A stretch of DNA of 23,663 nt from an uncultured beta proteobacterium (GCA_903930665.1 CAIYZI010000285.1:1-23663), one strand, 5' to 3'. Positions 1 to 7,327 are shown, numbered from the stretch's first letter. The notes: a model not told the origin generated them from the letters alone. Numbers and translations: made by a program.

Positions 1-165
1 CGAGTCTTTGTATAGCCACTGCGCCAACAGCAAAAGATCACGTCGATAAGCAGACAGACTGTTTTGGGCTAAGCCATCTTCTAACCAGCAGGCGTCGCAA
101 AAACGCTCTATAGCCTCTTGGCTCGCTGGATGTAGATCTACTGCTAAATGAGCATTACCTAACAT
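1..165 (-). CDS. xerD: XerD site-specific tyrosine recombinase, N-terminal fragment
   Basis: The first 55 codons of a minus-strand gene run off the left edge of the window. The translation contains IERFCDACWLEDGL and SLSAYRRDLLLLAQWL, which match the N-terminal SAM-like core-binding domain of XerD, the recombinase that with XerC resolves chromosome dimers at dif. The catalytic domain with the R-H-R-Y residues would lie outside the window, so activity cannot be judged. The ATG at 165-163 is chosen because the conserved region begins about 17 residues later, as in the family. It starts 8 bases after the stop of the small antitoxin-like gene, so the two are probably co-transcribed. The XerC paralogue is similar in this domain, but the EDGL-type motif favours XerD. 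Confidence 0.85.
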   Translation of the reverse strand, partial: MLGNAHLAVDLHPASQEAIERFCDACWLEDGLAQNSLSAYRRDLLLLAQWLYKDS

Positions 166-173
166 GCGAATAA

Positions 174-350
174 TTAACTTAAGCCCGTAAAACCAGACTC
201 ATCATCATTTTTTTGATTCTTTAGATTTGGTAATGCAATTTGCTCCGCCTTTGATAAATCAAAATATTCAGAAGCATCATTGTTCTCCCAAAAAGTTCGC
301 TCCTCTTTCTCGCTCTCAAAATTCGGAAGTAATTTATTAGGCTTATTCAT
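174..350 (-). CDS. CopG-like antitoxin (BrnA/COG5304-type), orphan
   Basis: A 58-residue acidic protein with LLPNFESEKEERTFWENND near the N-terminus and KAEQIALPNLK further on. This resembles the small CopG-type antitoxin family whose members begin IPxFxSExEExxFWE and carry a (V/A)xxPNLK element; in that family they usually pair with BrnT-like RNase toxins. I chose the ATG at 350 rather than the one at 365, because AAAGAG lies 7 bases upstream and because the family starts just before this motif. No toxin gene is adjacent: yajQ lies upstream, and only about 110 non-coding bases separate them. It is therefore an orphan, perhaps the remnant of a module or a solitary regulator. The family call is by motif recognition only. 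Confidence 0.6.
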   Translation of the reverse strand: MNKPNKLLPNFESEKEERTFWENNDASEYFDLSKAEQIALPNLKNQKNDDESGFTGLS

Positions 351-379
351 ATAACACTCTTTCATTTTTGCTCATTGAT

Positions 380-417
380 CCAGCTGAAATCACCCAGTTA
401 AAAGCATTTTCAGCTGG
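380..417. repeat. 10-bp inverted repeat upstream of the orphan antitoxin gene
   Basis: Perfect arms CCAGCTGAAA (380-389) and TTTCAGCTGG (408-417) are separated by 18 bases. They lie between yajQ and the antitoxin-like gene. No T-run follows on the minus strand, so an intrinsic terminator for yajQ is not supported. An operator for the antitoxin or an mRNA hairpin are the two readings. Confidence 0.5.
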
Positions 418-477
418 CAAGTAAAAACTATCGAAATAATCCTAGTACCCTCAGTTATGGCAAATTAGTCCTGTGAT

Positions 478-963
478 TTAGTCACGAAAATTATTAAAGC
501 CCAAAGGCGCTTCCGTCACTTCCTTGCGCAGCAGTGTCATCACTTCTTGCAAGTCATCACGTTTGCCGCCAGTAACCCGTACCGCATCCCCTTGAATACT
601 CGCCTGCACCTTGATTTTACTGTCCTTGATGATGCGAACAACTTTCTTGGAAAGATCTGAAGAAATCCCTTTTTGGATTTTCATCGTTTGCTTGCGCTTG
701 TCACCACCAATAGTCTCTAATTTGTCATCTTTGAGATAACGCACATCCACATTGCGTTTAGCCATTTTGCTAATTAAGACATCGCGCACTTGACCCAATT
801 TGAAATCGTCATCTCCAAACAAAATTAAAGCTTCGTCTTTTTGCTCAACACGGCTGTCAGAGCCTTTAAAGTCAAAACGGTTGGTGATTTCTTTATTGGA
901 TTGCTCGATCGCGTTTTTTAATTCGATCATATCGGGCTCACACACTACGTCAAATGAGGGCAT
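478..963 (-). CDS. yajQ: YajQ family nucleotide-binding protein
   Basis: This 161-residue protein has the full family length. It starts MPSFDVVCEPDMIELKNAI, includes NRFDFKGSDSRVE, and ends in a KVQASIQGDAVRVTGGKRDDLQ segment. These are hallmarks of the YajQ/DUF520 family, which has two RNP-like alpha/beta domains. Family members bind nucleotides; in some Xanthomonas and Pseudomonas members the ligand is cyclic di-GMP, with effects on gene expression. Whether this copy binds c-di-GMP cannot be read from the sequence. It is divergent from murB across about 115 bases, which must hold both promoters. Its ATG is preceded by AAGGAGTTGTT, a good Shine-Dalgarno. Confidence 0.93.
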   Translation of the reverse strand: MPSFDVVCEPDMIELKNAIEQSNKEITNRFDFKGSDSRVEQKDEALILFGDDDFKLGQVRDVLISKMAKRNVDVRYLKDDKLETIGGDKRKQTMKIQKGISSDLSKKVVRIIKDSKIKVQASIQGDAVRVTGGKRDDLQEVMTLLRKEVTEAPLGFNNFRD

Positions 964-1078
964 AACAACTCCTTAAGTAATTGCGATTGCTTATTTCTAA
1001 AGCACTGTTTTTTTAAAGATTTTCTGAGCTTTCCACTGGAAATCTCAAGACAAATCTAATTCCGAATAAGATTGTGGC

Positions 1079-2119
1079 ATGAACTTTGCGATAAATGCGC
1101 CTCTCTCGCCAAAATTGACCCCGAATATGGAGTTGGCACATCGAAACACCTTTGGCCTAGACGCATACGCTGAGTTAGCCTATGAGATTAGCTCTGCAGA
1201 GCAAATTCCAGAGCTCATCAAAATTATTCAAGAGCAAAAAATGCCCTGGCGCGTTTTAGGTGGCGGTAGCAATGTCATTTTGCCCGCAGTATTACCTGGC
1301 GCAACCTTGCTCATGAATATCCCTGGTAAAGAACTCATCAAAATTGACCTAACCCACACTTACCTCTCAGTCGGTGCTGGCGTCAACTGGCATGAATTTG
1401 TCACCTGGAGCCTTGACAACCGATTTCCAGGATTAGAAAACTTAGCGTTAATTCCGGGAACGGTAGGCGCCGCGCCCATACAAAACATTGGCGCCTATGG
1501 TGTTGAGCTTGCAGACTATATCGATAGTATCGATGCCTATGACTCACAGGACCATACCTTTGTTACCCTCACAAAAGAGGGCTGCTGCTTTGCTTATCGC
1601 GATAGCTACTTCAAGCAACACCCTGGACGTTTTATTGTGACAAAGGTTGTTTTTAAAGTTCCCAATCATTGGACACCCCATCTTCATTACGCAGATCTGG
1701 CAAAACAGTTTTTAAATGCAGAGAGCGCACCAACCGCGCAACAAATATTTAATACGGTTTGTGCTATTCGTACTCAAAAATTGCCAAACCCAAAAGTGAT
1801 TGGTAATGCAGGCAGCTTCTTTCAAAACCCTATTATTCCTGCTGAGCAATATGAGGCTTTAATTAAAAAGTTTCCTCAGCTCATCTCCTACCCAGATGCC
1901 CTGGGAACTCGAAAAGTTGCAGCAGGTTGGTTAATTGATCAATGTGGCTTCAAAGGTCAGCGCCACGGCCCAGTAGGGGTTTATGAAAACCAAGCCTTAG
2001 TATTGGTTAATCATGGCGGAGGGACCGCCAAAGATATTCTGGACTTGGCTAGCAACATCCAAGAAAAAGTACATCAAACATTTGGGATTCAATTAGAGAT
2101 AGAGCCGAATATCCTCTAG
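1079..2119 (+). CDS. murB: UDP-N-acetylenolpyruvoylglucosamine reductase (type I)
   Basis: This cytoplasmic FAD enzyme reduces UDP-GlcNAc-enolpyruvate to UDP-MurNAc with NADPH, the second committed step of peptidoglycan precursor synthesis. At 346 residues it fits the type I (E. coli-like) form. Visible motifs are the FAD-binding VLGGGSNVI near residues 59-67, PGTVGAAPIQNIGAYG near 126-141, the NAGSFFQNP segment carrying the catalytic serine at about 245, and the terminal EIEPN glutamate. It begins MNFAINAPLSPKLTPNMELAH; no clear Shine-Dalgarno is visible before the ATG. It stands alone on the plus strand, divergent from yajQ and convergent with fic, with 38 bases between the stops and no obvious terminator. 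Confidence 0.97.
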   Translation: MNFAINAPLSPKLTPNMELAHRNTFGLDAYAELAYEISSAEQIPELIKIIQEQKMPWRVLGGGSNVILPAVLPGATLLMNIPGKELIKIDLTHTYLSVGAGVNWHEFVTWSLDNRFPGLENLALIPGTVGAAPIQNIGAYGVELADYIDSIDAYDSQDHTFVTLTKEGCCFAYRDSYFKQHPGRFIVTKVVFKVPNHWTPHLHYADLAKQFLNAESAPTAQQIFNTVCAIRTQKLPNPKVIGNAGSFFQNPIIPAEQYEALIKKFPQLISYPDALGTRKVAAGWLIDQCGFKGQRHGPVGVYENQALVLVNHGGGTAKDILDLASNIQEKVHQTFGIQLEIEPNIL

Positions 2120-2157
2120 AAAAACAAACTACTTAGCCTCTTCATCTAATACTAAAA

Positions 2158-3363
2158 TCACCTTACACCGTGACGCCAACTTGGGATATTAATGTAGTAG
2201 CGCAAAGCTTTTCCTTGCCCAATTGTGAACAACATACCCGCCCTCGTTAATTCACTCAAATCCCTTGTAGCAGTTGCTTTTGATGTTCCAGTAATTTTGA
2301 TATATTTTTCTGCATTTAAGCCGCCTAAAAAACCACCGTCACCATCATCTAATAATCTTTGCAATACTTTGCGCTGCCTATCATTTAATTGAATATCAGA
2401 ATGCTTAAGCCAAAAACTCGATTTCTCAATAGCAGCATTCATGTATTCGCAAGAGGTCAAGCAAGCTAAAGCACAAATGTTTGCAAACCAAATCACCCAA
2501 TCCGAAACATTCATATCACCATGTTGAGCACTATTTAACGCTTCATAGTACTGTGTGCGCTGCCTCATTATTTGATCGGCAAGGCTATAGAACTTTACAG
2601 ATGATTGCGCATCTTGAGCCATAGCCATTTCTACAATCGCCCTACCTAGACGCCCGTTACCATCCTCAAACGGATGAATGCTTTCGAACCAAAGATGGGC
2701 GATTGCGGCACGCTCGACACCATCAATAAAAACATGCGCAGAACTTTTATTCAGTTTTCCTGGTCTAGTCCCCTCAAACCACTCTAAAAATAACTGCATT
2801 TCTTGTGGAACTAGATTTGAAGGTACGGCGGTGTAATGAACAACTTCCTTACCAAACTTTCCGCTCACAATTTGCATCGGATCCTCATGCGCTCGGAACT
2901 GCCCGACAGTAATTTTTCTAAATCCACCTGTATCTTGTGAAAATAGAGCGCGGTGCCATTGATATAACCTTTGAGCAGTTAAAGGCTCGGTGTAATTTTC
3001 AAGGGCATCTTGTAATACCTCGACCAAACCATCGACATGTTGACTTTTAGGAGTTTGATCCAGAGGCGATCTCACACCCAACTTACGCAAGACTGAAGAT
3101 CTCACGGATTCCGGATTAAGAGGTTCGCCCTCTATAGCCGAAGTAGCCATTACCTCTTGAATGTACATTTCCTGCACCAACTCTCCAGCAGCCACCAAGC
3201 CAATAGCATTGGCTTTACCCAAAACCTGCCCCTGCTTTCTACGAGCATCTAAGAGGGCATCTTTAACTTGGAGATCATTAACAGTGAAGTGAGGCCACTG
3301 TTTTGACCGCCAAATAACCTGCCTACCTTCATGAATGGGTTTAATACGCTTCATGAGCCGCAT
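2158..3363 (-). CDS. Fic-domain AMP-transferase (class II) with C-terminal winged helix
   Basis: A 401-residue Fic protein. From the N-terminus I see a DUF4172-like region (about 15-95) holding the inhibitory motif TSAIEG at residues 74-79 (the [S/T]xxxE[G/N] form), then a Fic core with HPFEDGNGRLGR at 230-241. The catalytic His230 and the nucleotide-binding Asn and Arg are all intact. A C-terminal winged helix-turn-helix follows (about 325-390, with SKATATRDLSELTRAG). Intact enzymes of this type transfer AMP from ATP to protein hydroxyls and are auto-inhibited through the N-terminal glutamate; the target here is unknown. ATGs at 3363 and 3354 are both possible starts; neither has a Shine-Dalgarno. 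It is a single gene between murB and xseA. The winged helix and the palindromes over the promoter suggest autoregulation (inference). Confidence 0.9.
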   Translation of the reverse strand: MRLMKRIKPIHEGRQVIWRSKQWPHFTVNDLQVKDALLDARRKQGQVLGKANAIGLVAAGELVQEMYIQEVMATSAIEGEPLNPESVRSSVLRKLGVRSPLDQTPKSQHVDGLVEVLQDALENYTEPLTAQRLYQWHRALFSQDTGGFRKITVGQFRAHEDPMQIVSGKFGKEVVHYTAVPSNLVPQEMQLFLEWFEGTRPGKLNKSSAHVFIDGVERAAIAHLWFESIHPFEDGNGRLGRAIVEMAMAQDAQSSVKFYSLADQIMRQRTQYYEALNSAQHGDMNVSDWVIWFANICALACLTSCEYMNAAIEKSSFWLKHSDIQLNDRQRKVLQRLLDDGDGGFLGGLNAEKYIKITGTSKATATRDLSELTRAGMLFTIGQGKALRYYINIPSWRHGVR

Positions 3364-3414
3364 TTTATCATATACGGCTCATTTTTTGAGCCGTATTTTT
3401 TAATTTACGGCTCA
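3354..3414 (-). promoter_or_regulatory. Two tandem palindromes overlapping the fic promoter and start
   Basis: On the minus strand the sequence holds TGAGCCGTA (3414-3406), a 10-base spacer and TACGGCTCA (3395-3387); five A residues follow; then TGAGCCGTA (3381-3373), a 10-base spacer and TGCGGCTCA (3362-3354). The two 28-base units start 33 bases apart, about three helical turns, so they would face the same side of the DNA. A candidate -10 element TATGAT (3372-3367) lies in the spacer of the second unit; no convincing -35 is seen. The first unit covers the xseA stop codon and the second covers both candidate fic starts. Read as an operator, the likely ligand is the winged helix of Fic itself (inference). 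Confidence 0.65.
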
Positions 3415-4619
3415 CGCACCACTTCTGCAAACTGCACCTGTGCCTGACCTTCTGCCAGCCGTATCTGAAAAACCCCTTCGGAATTGAGCTCTTTTGGACT
3501 GCGAATCGCCTGCATCGAAGCTTTATCTTCCGTCAAAATCACCGCATATCCACGCTCTAAAGTCCGCTGGGGATTGAGCATTTCTAATTGAGACTGGTAA
3601 TGGGATTGATTGCGCTTCCAGGATTCCACTCTTACTAGCCATGCTTGCGTGAGCCGTTGCTGCCAGCTCGTAATTTGCTCACGCATACGGTCTGGATTGG
3701 GCAAGGCATGACTTAATCTCAAGGCAAGCTGATCTAAAGTTTGCGCCTCGCGCTCTACTCGCTGGCTTACCCTTTGGAATAAAGCTTGCTTGATGGCATC
3801 GAGCTCTTGGAGCATTTGGTCTCTGCGAGGAGCTGCAAGCTCTGCTGCGCCAGTAGGCGTAGGAGCGCGTAAATCCGCTACAAAATCAGCAATAGTGACA
3901 TCGGTCTCATGACCAACACCGCTGACTATTGAAATAGGCGATTGCGAAATCGCATAAGCGAGCTTCTCATCATTAAAAGCCCAAAGGTCTTCAATACTGC
4001 CACCCCCACGCACCAGCAAAATCACATCAACTGCATTTTCTTTTTCTGCAGCCTTTAATGCTGAAATAATTCCTGCAGGTGCATCAGGCCCTTGCACTAG
4101 CGTTGGATAAATCACAATGGGAATATGGGGCGCTCTTCTGGCAAGCGTACTTAAAACATCTTTTAATGCAGCAGCTTGTAGTGAAGTAATGATGCCAATA
4201 GATCGTGGGTGCGTAGGAATATCCCGCTTACGATCAAGATCAAATAAACCTTCTTTGGCTAGCTTAGCCTTCAGCTTTAAAAAGGCTTCATAAAGCCCTC
4301 CCATGCCTGCACGACGTAAAGTTTGGATCGTCAGCTGGATATCCCCCCTAGGGACATACATGCCTAAATTTGCGCTAACTTCAACCAAGTCGCCAGACTG
4401 AGGCATAAATCCGACTTGGGAATTGCGACCCCGAAACATCACGCACCGGATCTGCCCTTCCTCATCTTTTAGAGAAAAATACCAGTGGCCACTGTCATAA
4501 GCCTTGAAATTGGAAATCTCGCCACTCACCAGGACAGCGTCAAAGCGCTCTTCCAACGAGGCCGCAATGGCACGGTTGAGATCGCCAACACTCAGAATTT
4601 CTCTTGATATTTCCAACAT
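3405..4619 (-). CDS. xseA: Exodeoxyribonuclease VII large subunit
   Basis: This 404-residue subunit forms the catalytic part of exonuclease VII, which with XseB degrades single-stranded DNA from either end into short oligonucleotides. The N-terminal OB-fold (about 5-100) shows AVLVSGEISNFK and GHWYFSLKDEEGQIRCVMF. The central nuclease domain shows IGIITSLQAAALKD, LLVRGGGSIEDLWAFNDE and SGVGHETDVTIADFVAD, followed by RAPTPTGAAEL. A long helical coiled-coil region with many Gln and Arg follows, as usual. The ATG at 4619 gives the family-typical start, with AAGAGA just upstream. xseB is not adjacent. The 3' end carries the first palindrome of the fic regulatory region. Confidence 0.96.
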   Translation of the reverse strand: MLEISREILSVGDLNRAIAASLEERFDAVLVSGEISNFKAYDSGHWYFSLKDEEGQIRCVMFRGRNSQVGFMPQSGDLVEVSANLGMYVPRGDIQLTIQTLRRAGMGGLYEAFLKLKAKLAKEGLFDLDRKRDIPTHPRSIGIITSLQAAALKDVLSTLARRAPHIPIVIYPTLVQGPDAPAGIISALKAAEKENAVDVILLVRGGGSIEDLWAFNDEKLAYAISQSPISIVSGVGHETDVTIADFVADLRAPTPTGAAELAAPRRDQMLQELDAIKQALFQRVSQRVEREAQTLDQLALRLSHALPNPDRMREQITSWQQRLTQAWLVRVESWKRNQSHYQSQLEMLNPQRTLERGYAVILTEDKASMQAIRSPKELNSEGVFQIRLAEGQAQVQFAEVVREP

Positions 4620-4663
4620 TTTTTCTCTTAATCTACAAAGCCATAAGGCTTAGAGGGCAATAA

Positions 4664-4672
4664 ATATCCACA
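4664..4672 (+). promoter_or_regulatory. DnaA-box-like site (8 of 9)
   Basis: ATATCCACA differs from the DnaA-box consensus TTATCCACA only at the first base. It lies 212 bases from the perfect site at 4876, in the same orientation. On its own it would not be noteworthy. Confidence 0.3.
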
Positions 4673-4800
4673 GAAGCCCATTTGCAGTGGGTTCAATGCC
4701 TCTAAGTAAGTAATTACTGACCCAAAATCTCTGACAAATCCTACAAAATGATTATAAGCCATTGATTTATATGATGTATTTTTTAGTCAAATTTTAGCCT

Positions 4801-4824
4801 TTGATAGGCAAAAACCCCTATCAA
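4801..4824. repeat. 8-bp inverted repeat in the exbB upstream region
   Basis: Arms TTGATAGG (4801-4808) and CCTATCAA (4817-4824) flank an 8-base loop. No T-run follows on either strand, so it is not an intrinsic terminator; it could be an operator or be incidental. Confidence 0.35.
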
Positions 4825-4875
4825 CACCATCAATCAAGTACTTAGGGAGTCTCTGCCAAAAAGTTTTGCACAGAG

Positions 4876-4884
4876 TTATCCACA
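4876..4884 (+). promoter_or_regulatory. Perfect DnaA-box match upstream of exbB
   Basis: TTATCCACA matches the strict 9-base DnaA box exactly. It lies 49 bases before the exbB start, where bound DnaA-ATP could act as a regulator. It is not accompanied by dnaA, dnaN or a cluster of boxes, so it is not evidence of oriC. Confidence 0.45.
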
Positions 4885-4932
4885 GGTACCCTTTCAGAAT
4901 CGCACTTTTAATTGCGCTAAAGTACTAGGCTT

Positions 4933-5565
4933 ATGTACTCAATCCTACTGTCAGCTGGCTGGCCTATTTGGCCCCTATTACTCATCTCCATTATTGGTCT
5001 TGCCATCGTATTGGAACGCTCTTGGTATTTGCGCCAAATTCACATCTTTCCTAAGGGCTGTTTAGAGCTTGCCTTCGGACTTGCCGATCGCACCGCTGCC
5101 GGCCAAGTGACACCACCTTCTGAAATTACCAGTTTTAGCCAACTTTCTCCTGCAACTCCACTACTTGCCTGTATTTTGAGTGAAAAAACCCTTGGAAGTA
5201 ACGCAGATAATGCTCTGGAGGAGCTTCAAGCCACCGCACAATCGACCTGGCTCAAATTAGATCGCTACTTAGGGGCCTTAGCCACAATTGCAACGGTAGC
5301 CCCCCTATTGGGCTTATTTGGCACTGTTGTTGGAATGATCGAAATTTTTGGCAGTCAAGGCGCAATAAACGGGGCATCTGGTGGCCCACAACAGTTAGCA
5401 CACGGGATTTCTGTTGCGCTTTACAACACGGCTTTTGGATTGCTCATTGCTATTCCGGCTTTAGCAGCATGGCGTGGTCTGCGGGCGATGGCCAATCAGC
5501 GTCAACGAGAATGCGAAGAATTTACGCGTCAGCTCTTTAAAAAGCTCTACCCATCAGCACAATGA
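4933..5565 (+). CDS. exbB: MotA/TolQ/ExbB-family proton channel protein
   Basis: This 210-residue inner-membrane protein has the ExbB/TolQ layout: a TM segment near the N-terminus (about 10-30, WPIWPLLLISIIGLAIVLERSW), a cytoplasmic loop, and two further TM segments (about 110-135 and 150-178). APLLGLFGTVVGMIEIF and GISVALYNTAFGLLIAIPALA are the signature motifs. With ExbD it uses the proton gradient to energise a TonB-like protein. A genuine TolQ occurs separately at 11491, so this copy is called ExbB. Its stop overlaps the exbD start as ATGA, and it heads the lpxK-kdsB gene run. No tonB is nearby, so its partner is unknown. Confidence 0.87.
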   Translation: MYSILLSAGWPIWPLLLISIIGLAIVLERSWYLRQIHIFPKGCLELAFGLADRTAAGQVTPPSEITSFSQLSPATPLLACILSEKTLGSNADNALEELQATAQSTWLKLDRYLGALATIATVAPLLGLFGTVVGMIEIFGSQGAINGASGGPQQLAHGISVALYNTAFGLLIAIPALAAWRGLRAMANQRQRECEEFTRQLFKKLYPSAQ

Positions 5566-6020
5566 GTTGGCTAGATAACCGCGTTCATCAAAAAAGAAGG
5601 TTTTCTTTGGGCTCATCTGCGGCATCCATTGAGCCAGAGATTAATCTCATTCCGTTTATTGACGTACTTTTGGTGGTCTTGATTTTCCTGATGATCTCCA
5701 CCACCTTCACACGCTATCAAGAAATTGCCATCACCCTGCCCACTGCTAATGGGAGCGAGAATCCGGCTGATCTTAAGCAAATTCATATTGCTGTTAGTCG
5801 CGATGGTCGTTACGCTATCAACGGGAAACTCACTGATCGCTCTGAACTGCCCAATGCACTCATGCAATTGCAAAGCCAGTTCAGCAGTTCTGAGAAAGAT
5901 ATTCAGGTCAATATTGATGCTGATGCAAAAGCGCCTCATCAAGCAGTCATGAGTGCCTTAGAAGCTGCGCGCGATGCCAACCTTTCAAATATTGTGTTTA
6001 GCAGTCAAACCAAAAAATGA
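5562..6020 (+). CDS. exbD: ExbD/TolR-family biopolymer transport protein
   Basis: A 152-residue protein with one N-terminal TM segment (about 28-50) preceded by EPEINLIPFIDVLLVVLIFL. The conserved membrane aspartate of the PFID motif carries out proton coupling in this family. The rest is a periplasmic domain of TolR/ExbD type. It is encoded with 4-base overlaps on both sides (exbB before, lpxK after), so translation is likely coupled. The basic, Ser-rich N-terminus is cytoplasmic. It is a paralogue of TolR at 12150. Confidence 0.88.
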   Translation: MSWLDNRVHQKRRFSLGSSAASIEPEINLIPFIDVLLVVLIFLMISTTFTRYQEIAITLPTANGSENPADLKQIHIAVSRDGRYAINGKLTDRSELPNALMQLQSQFSSSEKDIQVNIDADAKAPHQAVMSALEAARDANLSNIVFSSQTKK

Positions 6021-7105
6021 GCTCGATCAAACCTCCAAAATTGAGCCGTCAAGCTCCTAAGTTTTGGGAACGACGCGGTCCTACAAGCCTGCTGCTCTGG
6101 CCTTTGTCCAAAGCATATGGCTTGATTGTTCGCGCTCGTAACCTGATTGCCGATCTTGATCTGGGTAAACAGGAGGCTGCACATGTACCCATCATCATTG
6201 TGGGCAATATCCGCGTGGGAGGAACTGGCAAAACCCCAATTGTGATTGCGCTTGCGCAGTGCCTATCGCACTTGGGCTATAAGCCCGGAATTATTAGTAG
6301 AGGTTATGGTGCTGATGCACAATCACAGCCCTTGCAAGTGCATTCTTATTCCAATCCCAACATTGTTGGCGATGAACCCGTCCTGATAGCAAAGCGCACT
6401 GAGGATCATTTTCCGATCTGGGTGTTTCCCAAGCGAAATAAAAGTATTCAAGCGCTATTGCAACATTCACCAACAGTCGATGTGATCATCAGCGACGATG
6501 GTTTGCAACACAACAGTATGAAACGCTGGCCTGCGCGAGAAGGTGGTCGTGACATTGAGTTTGTTGTTCGTGACCAGCGTGGTGAGGGCAATGGCTTTTT
6601 ATTGCCTGCCGGCCCCTTACGCGAACCCGCTAACCGTGAGAGAGATGCCACTTTGATAACAGGAGCTCCAGCCAAGAGCGTGGTTGATGAGTATTGCTTA
6701 GGTCGGCGGGCTTTTTCTTTAAGCGGAACTTTGGGTACCCCCTATCAACTTCATGAAACTCACAACACAAAGAGTCTTCAAGAGATTGCTAACACATACT
6801 TACCAAATGACATTACCGCTGTCGCCGCAGTTGGGAATCCTCAACGCTTTTTTGATGATTTACAAAACTTGGGTATTCATGGCAAATGCATTCCACTGCC
6901 AGATCACAGTACTTATACGGCCGAATTTTTTACCTCCATTACTGCGCAATGCATCCTCATTACAGAAAAGGATGCCGTAAAATGCGTGGACATTACCGAC
7001 AGTCGCATTTGGGTAGTGCCCATGGAACTTGAAATTCCCAAATCAATGGCGCAGTGGATGGAATCCATTCTACAAAGACCTGATCCCAAGCGCTACACTT
7101 TGTAA
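6017..7105 (+). CDS. lpxK: Tetraacyldisaccharide 4'-kinase (lipid A biosynthesis)
   Basis: LpxK phosphorylates the 4' position of the tetraacyldisaccharide-1-phosphate precursor of lipid A at the inner membrane, using ATP. The 362-residue protein has the expected P-loop VGGTGKTP (residues 67-74) after VPIIIVGNIR, then KPGIISRGYG, VGDEPVLIA and the VIISDDGLQH motif of the second half. An N-terminal hydrophobic stretch (about 23-38) fits the membrane anchor. It overlaps exbD by four bases and is followed after 27 bases by ycaR and then kdsB, the same lipid A/Kdo neighbourhood seen in many Gram-negatives. The protein is slightly longer than E. coli LpxK. Confidence 0.96.
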   Translation: MSSIKPPKLSRQAPKFWERRGPTSLLLWPLSKAYGLIVRARNLIADLDLGKQEAAHVPIIIVGNIRVGGTGKTPIVIALAQCLSHLGYKPGIISRGYGADAQSQPLQVHSYSNPNIVGDEPVLIAKRTEDHFPIWVFPKRNKSIQALLQHSPTVDVIISDDGLQHNSMKRWPAREGGRDIEFVVRDQRGEGNGFLLPAGPLREPANRERDATLITGAPAKSVVDEYCLGRRAFSLSGTLGTPYQLHETHNTKSLQEIANTYLPNDITAVAAVGNPQRFFDDLQNLGIHGKCIPLPDHSTYTAEFFTSITAQCILITEKDAVKCVDITDSRIWVVPMELEIPKSMAQWMESILQRPDPKRYTL

Positions 7106-7132
7106 CACTGCACTTCATCAATACGGAAGAAT

Positions 7133-7312
7133 ATGGACAAACGTCTACTCGAAATTTTGGTCTGCCCTTTGTGCAAAAGCCCACTGCATTTAGATTCTGA
7201 AAAGCAGGAGCTGATCTGTAAATTAGATCGTCTTGCTTACCCAATTCGCAACGATATTCCTGTCATGATGGTTGATGAAGCACGCTCACTATCTGCCGAA
7301 GAAATTGCCTAA
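7133..7312 (+). CDS. ycaR: YcaR/Trm112-family small zinc-ribbon protein
   Basis: A 59-residue gene between lpxK and kdsB. The translation begins MDKRLLEILVCPLCKSPLHL, contains QELICKLDRLAYPIRNDIPV and ends DEARSLSAEEIA. CPLC (residues 11-14) and Cys29 match the zinc-ribbon pattern of the Trm112/YcaR family, and the order lpxK-ycaR-kdsB is the same as in E. coli. GGAAG lies 5 bases before the ATG. Trm112 homologues activate methyltransferases in eukaryotes and archaea; the role of the bacterial YcaR form is not settled. The short length and full match from end to end make this a complete gene. Confidence 0.93.
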   Translation: MDKRLLEILVCPLCKSPLHLDSEKQELICKLDRLAYPIRNDIPVMMVDEARSLSAEEIA

Positions 7313-7327
7313 GGCAATATCCAGAAA

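Larger units (their letters stand above)
4620..4932. other. Divergent intergenic region between xseA and exbB
   Basis: These 313 bases contain no supported gene. They hold two DnaA-box-like sites (4664-4672 and 4876-4884), an 8-bp inverted repeat (4801-4824) and an AT-rich stretch around 4752-4800. A possible plus-strand promoter is CTGACA (4731-4736) with TATAAG (4753-4758) at 16-base spacing, about 170 bases before exbB. The promoter of xseA must also lie here but is not obvious. Confidence 0.6.

Noticed and set aside
3374..3402. Hairpin followed by a T-run on the plus strand, as if a Rho-independent terminator
   Set aside because: No plus-strand gene ends here, and on the minus strand no T-run follows the stem; the fourfold half-site pattern fits an operator better.
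4620..4932. Possible replication origin suggested by DnaA boxes and an AT-rich stretch
   Set aside because: Only one exact box and one near match, no repeated AT-rich unwinding elements, and no dnaA, dnaN, parA or rpmH nearby.
5613..5942. 109-residue open frame on the minus strand opposite exbD
   Set aside because: Entirely within exbD, which has clear family motifs and coupled neighbours; no recognisable protein on the other strand.
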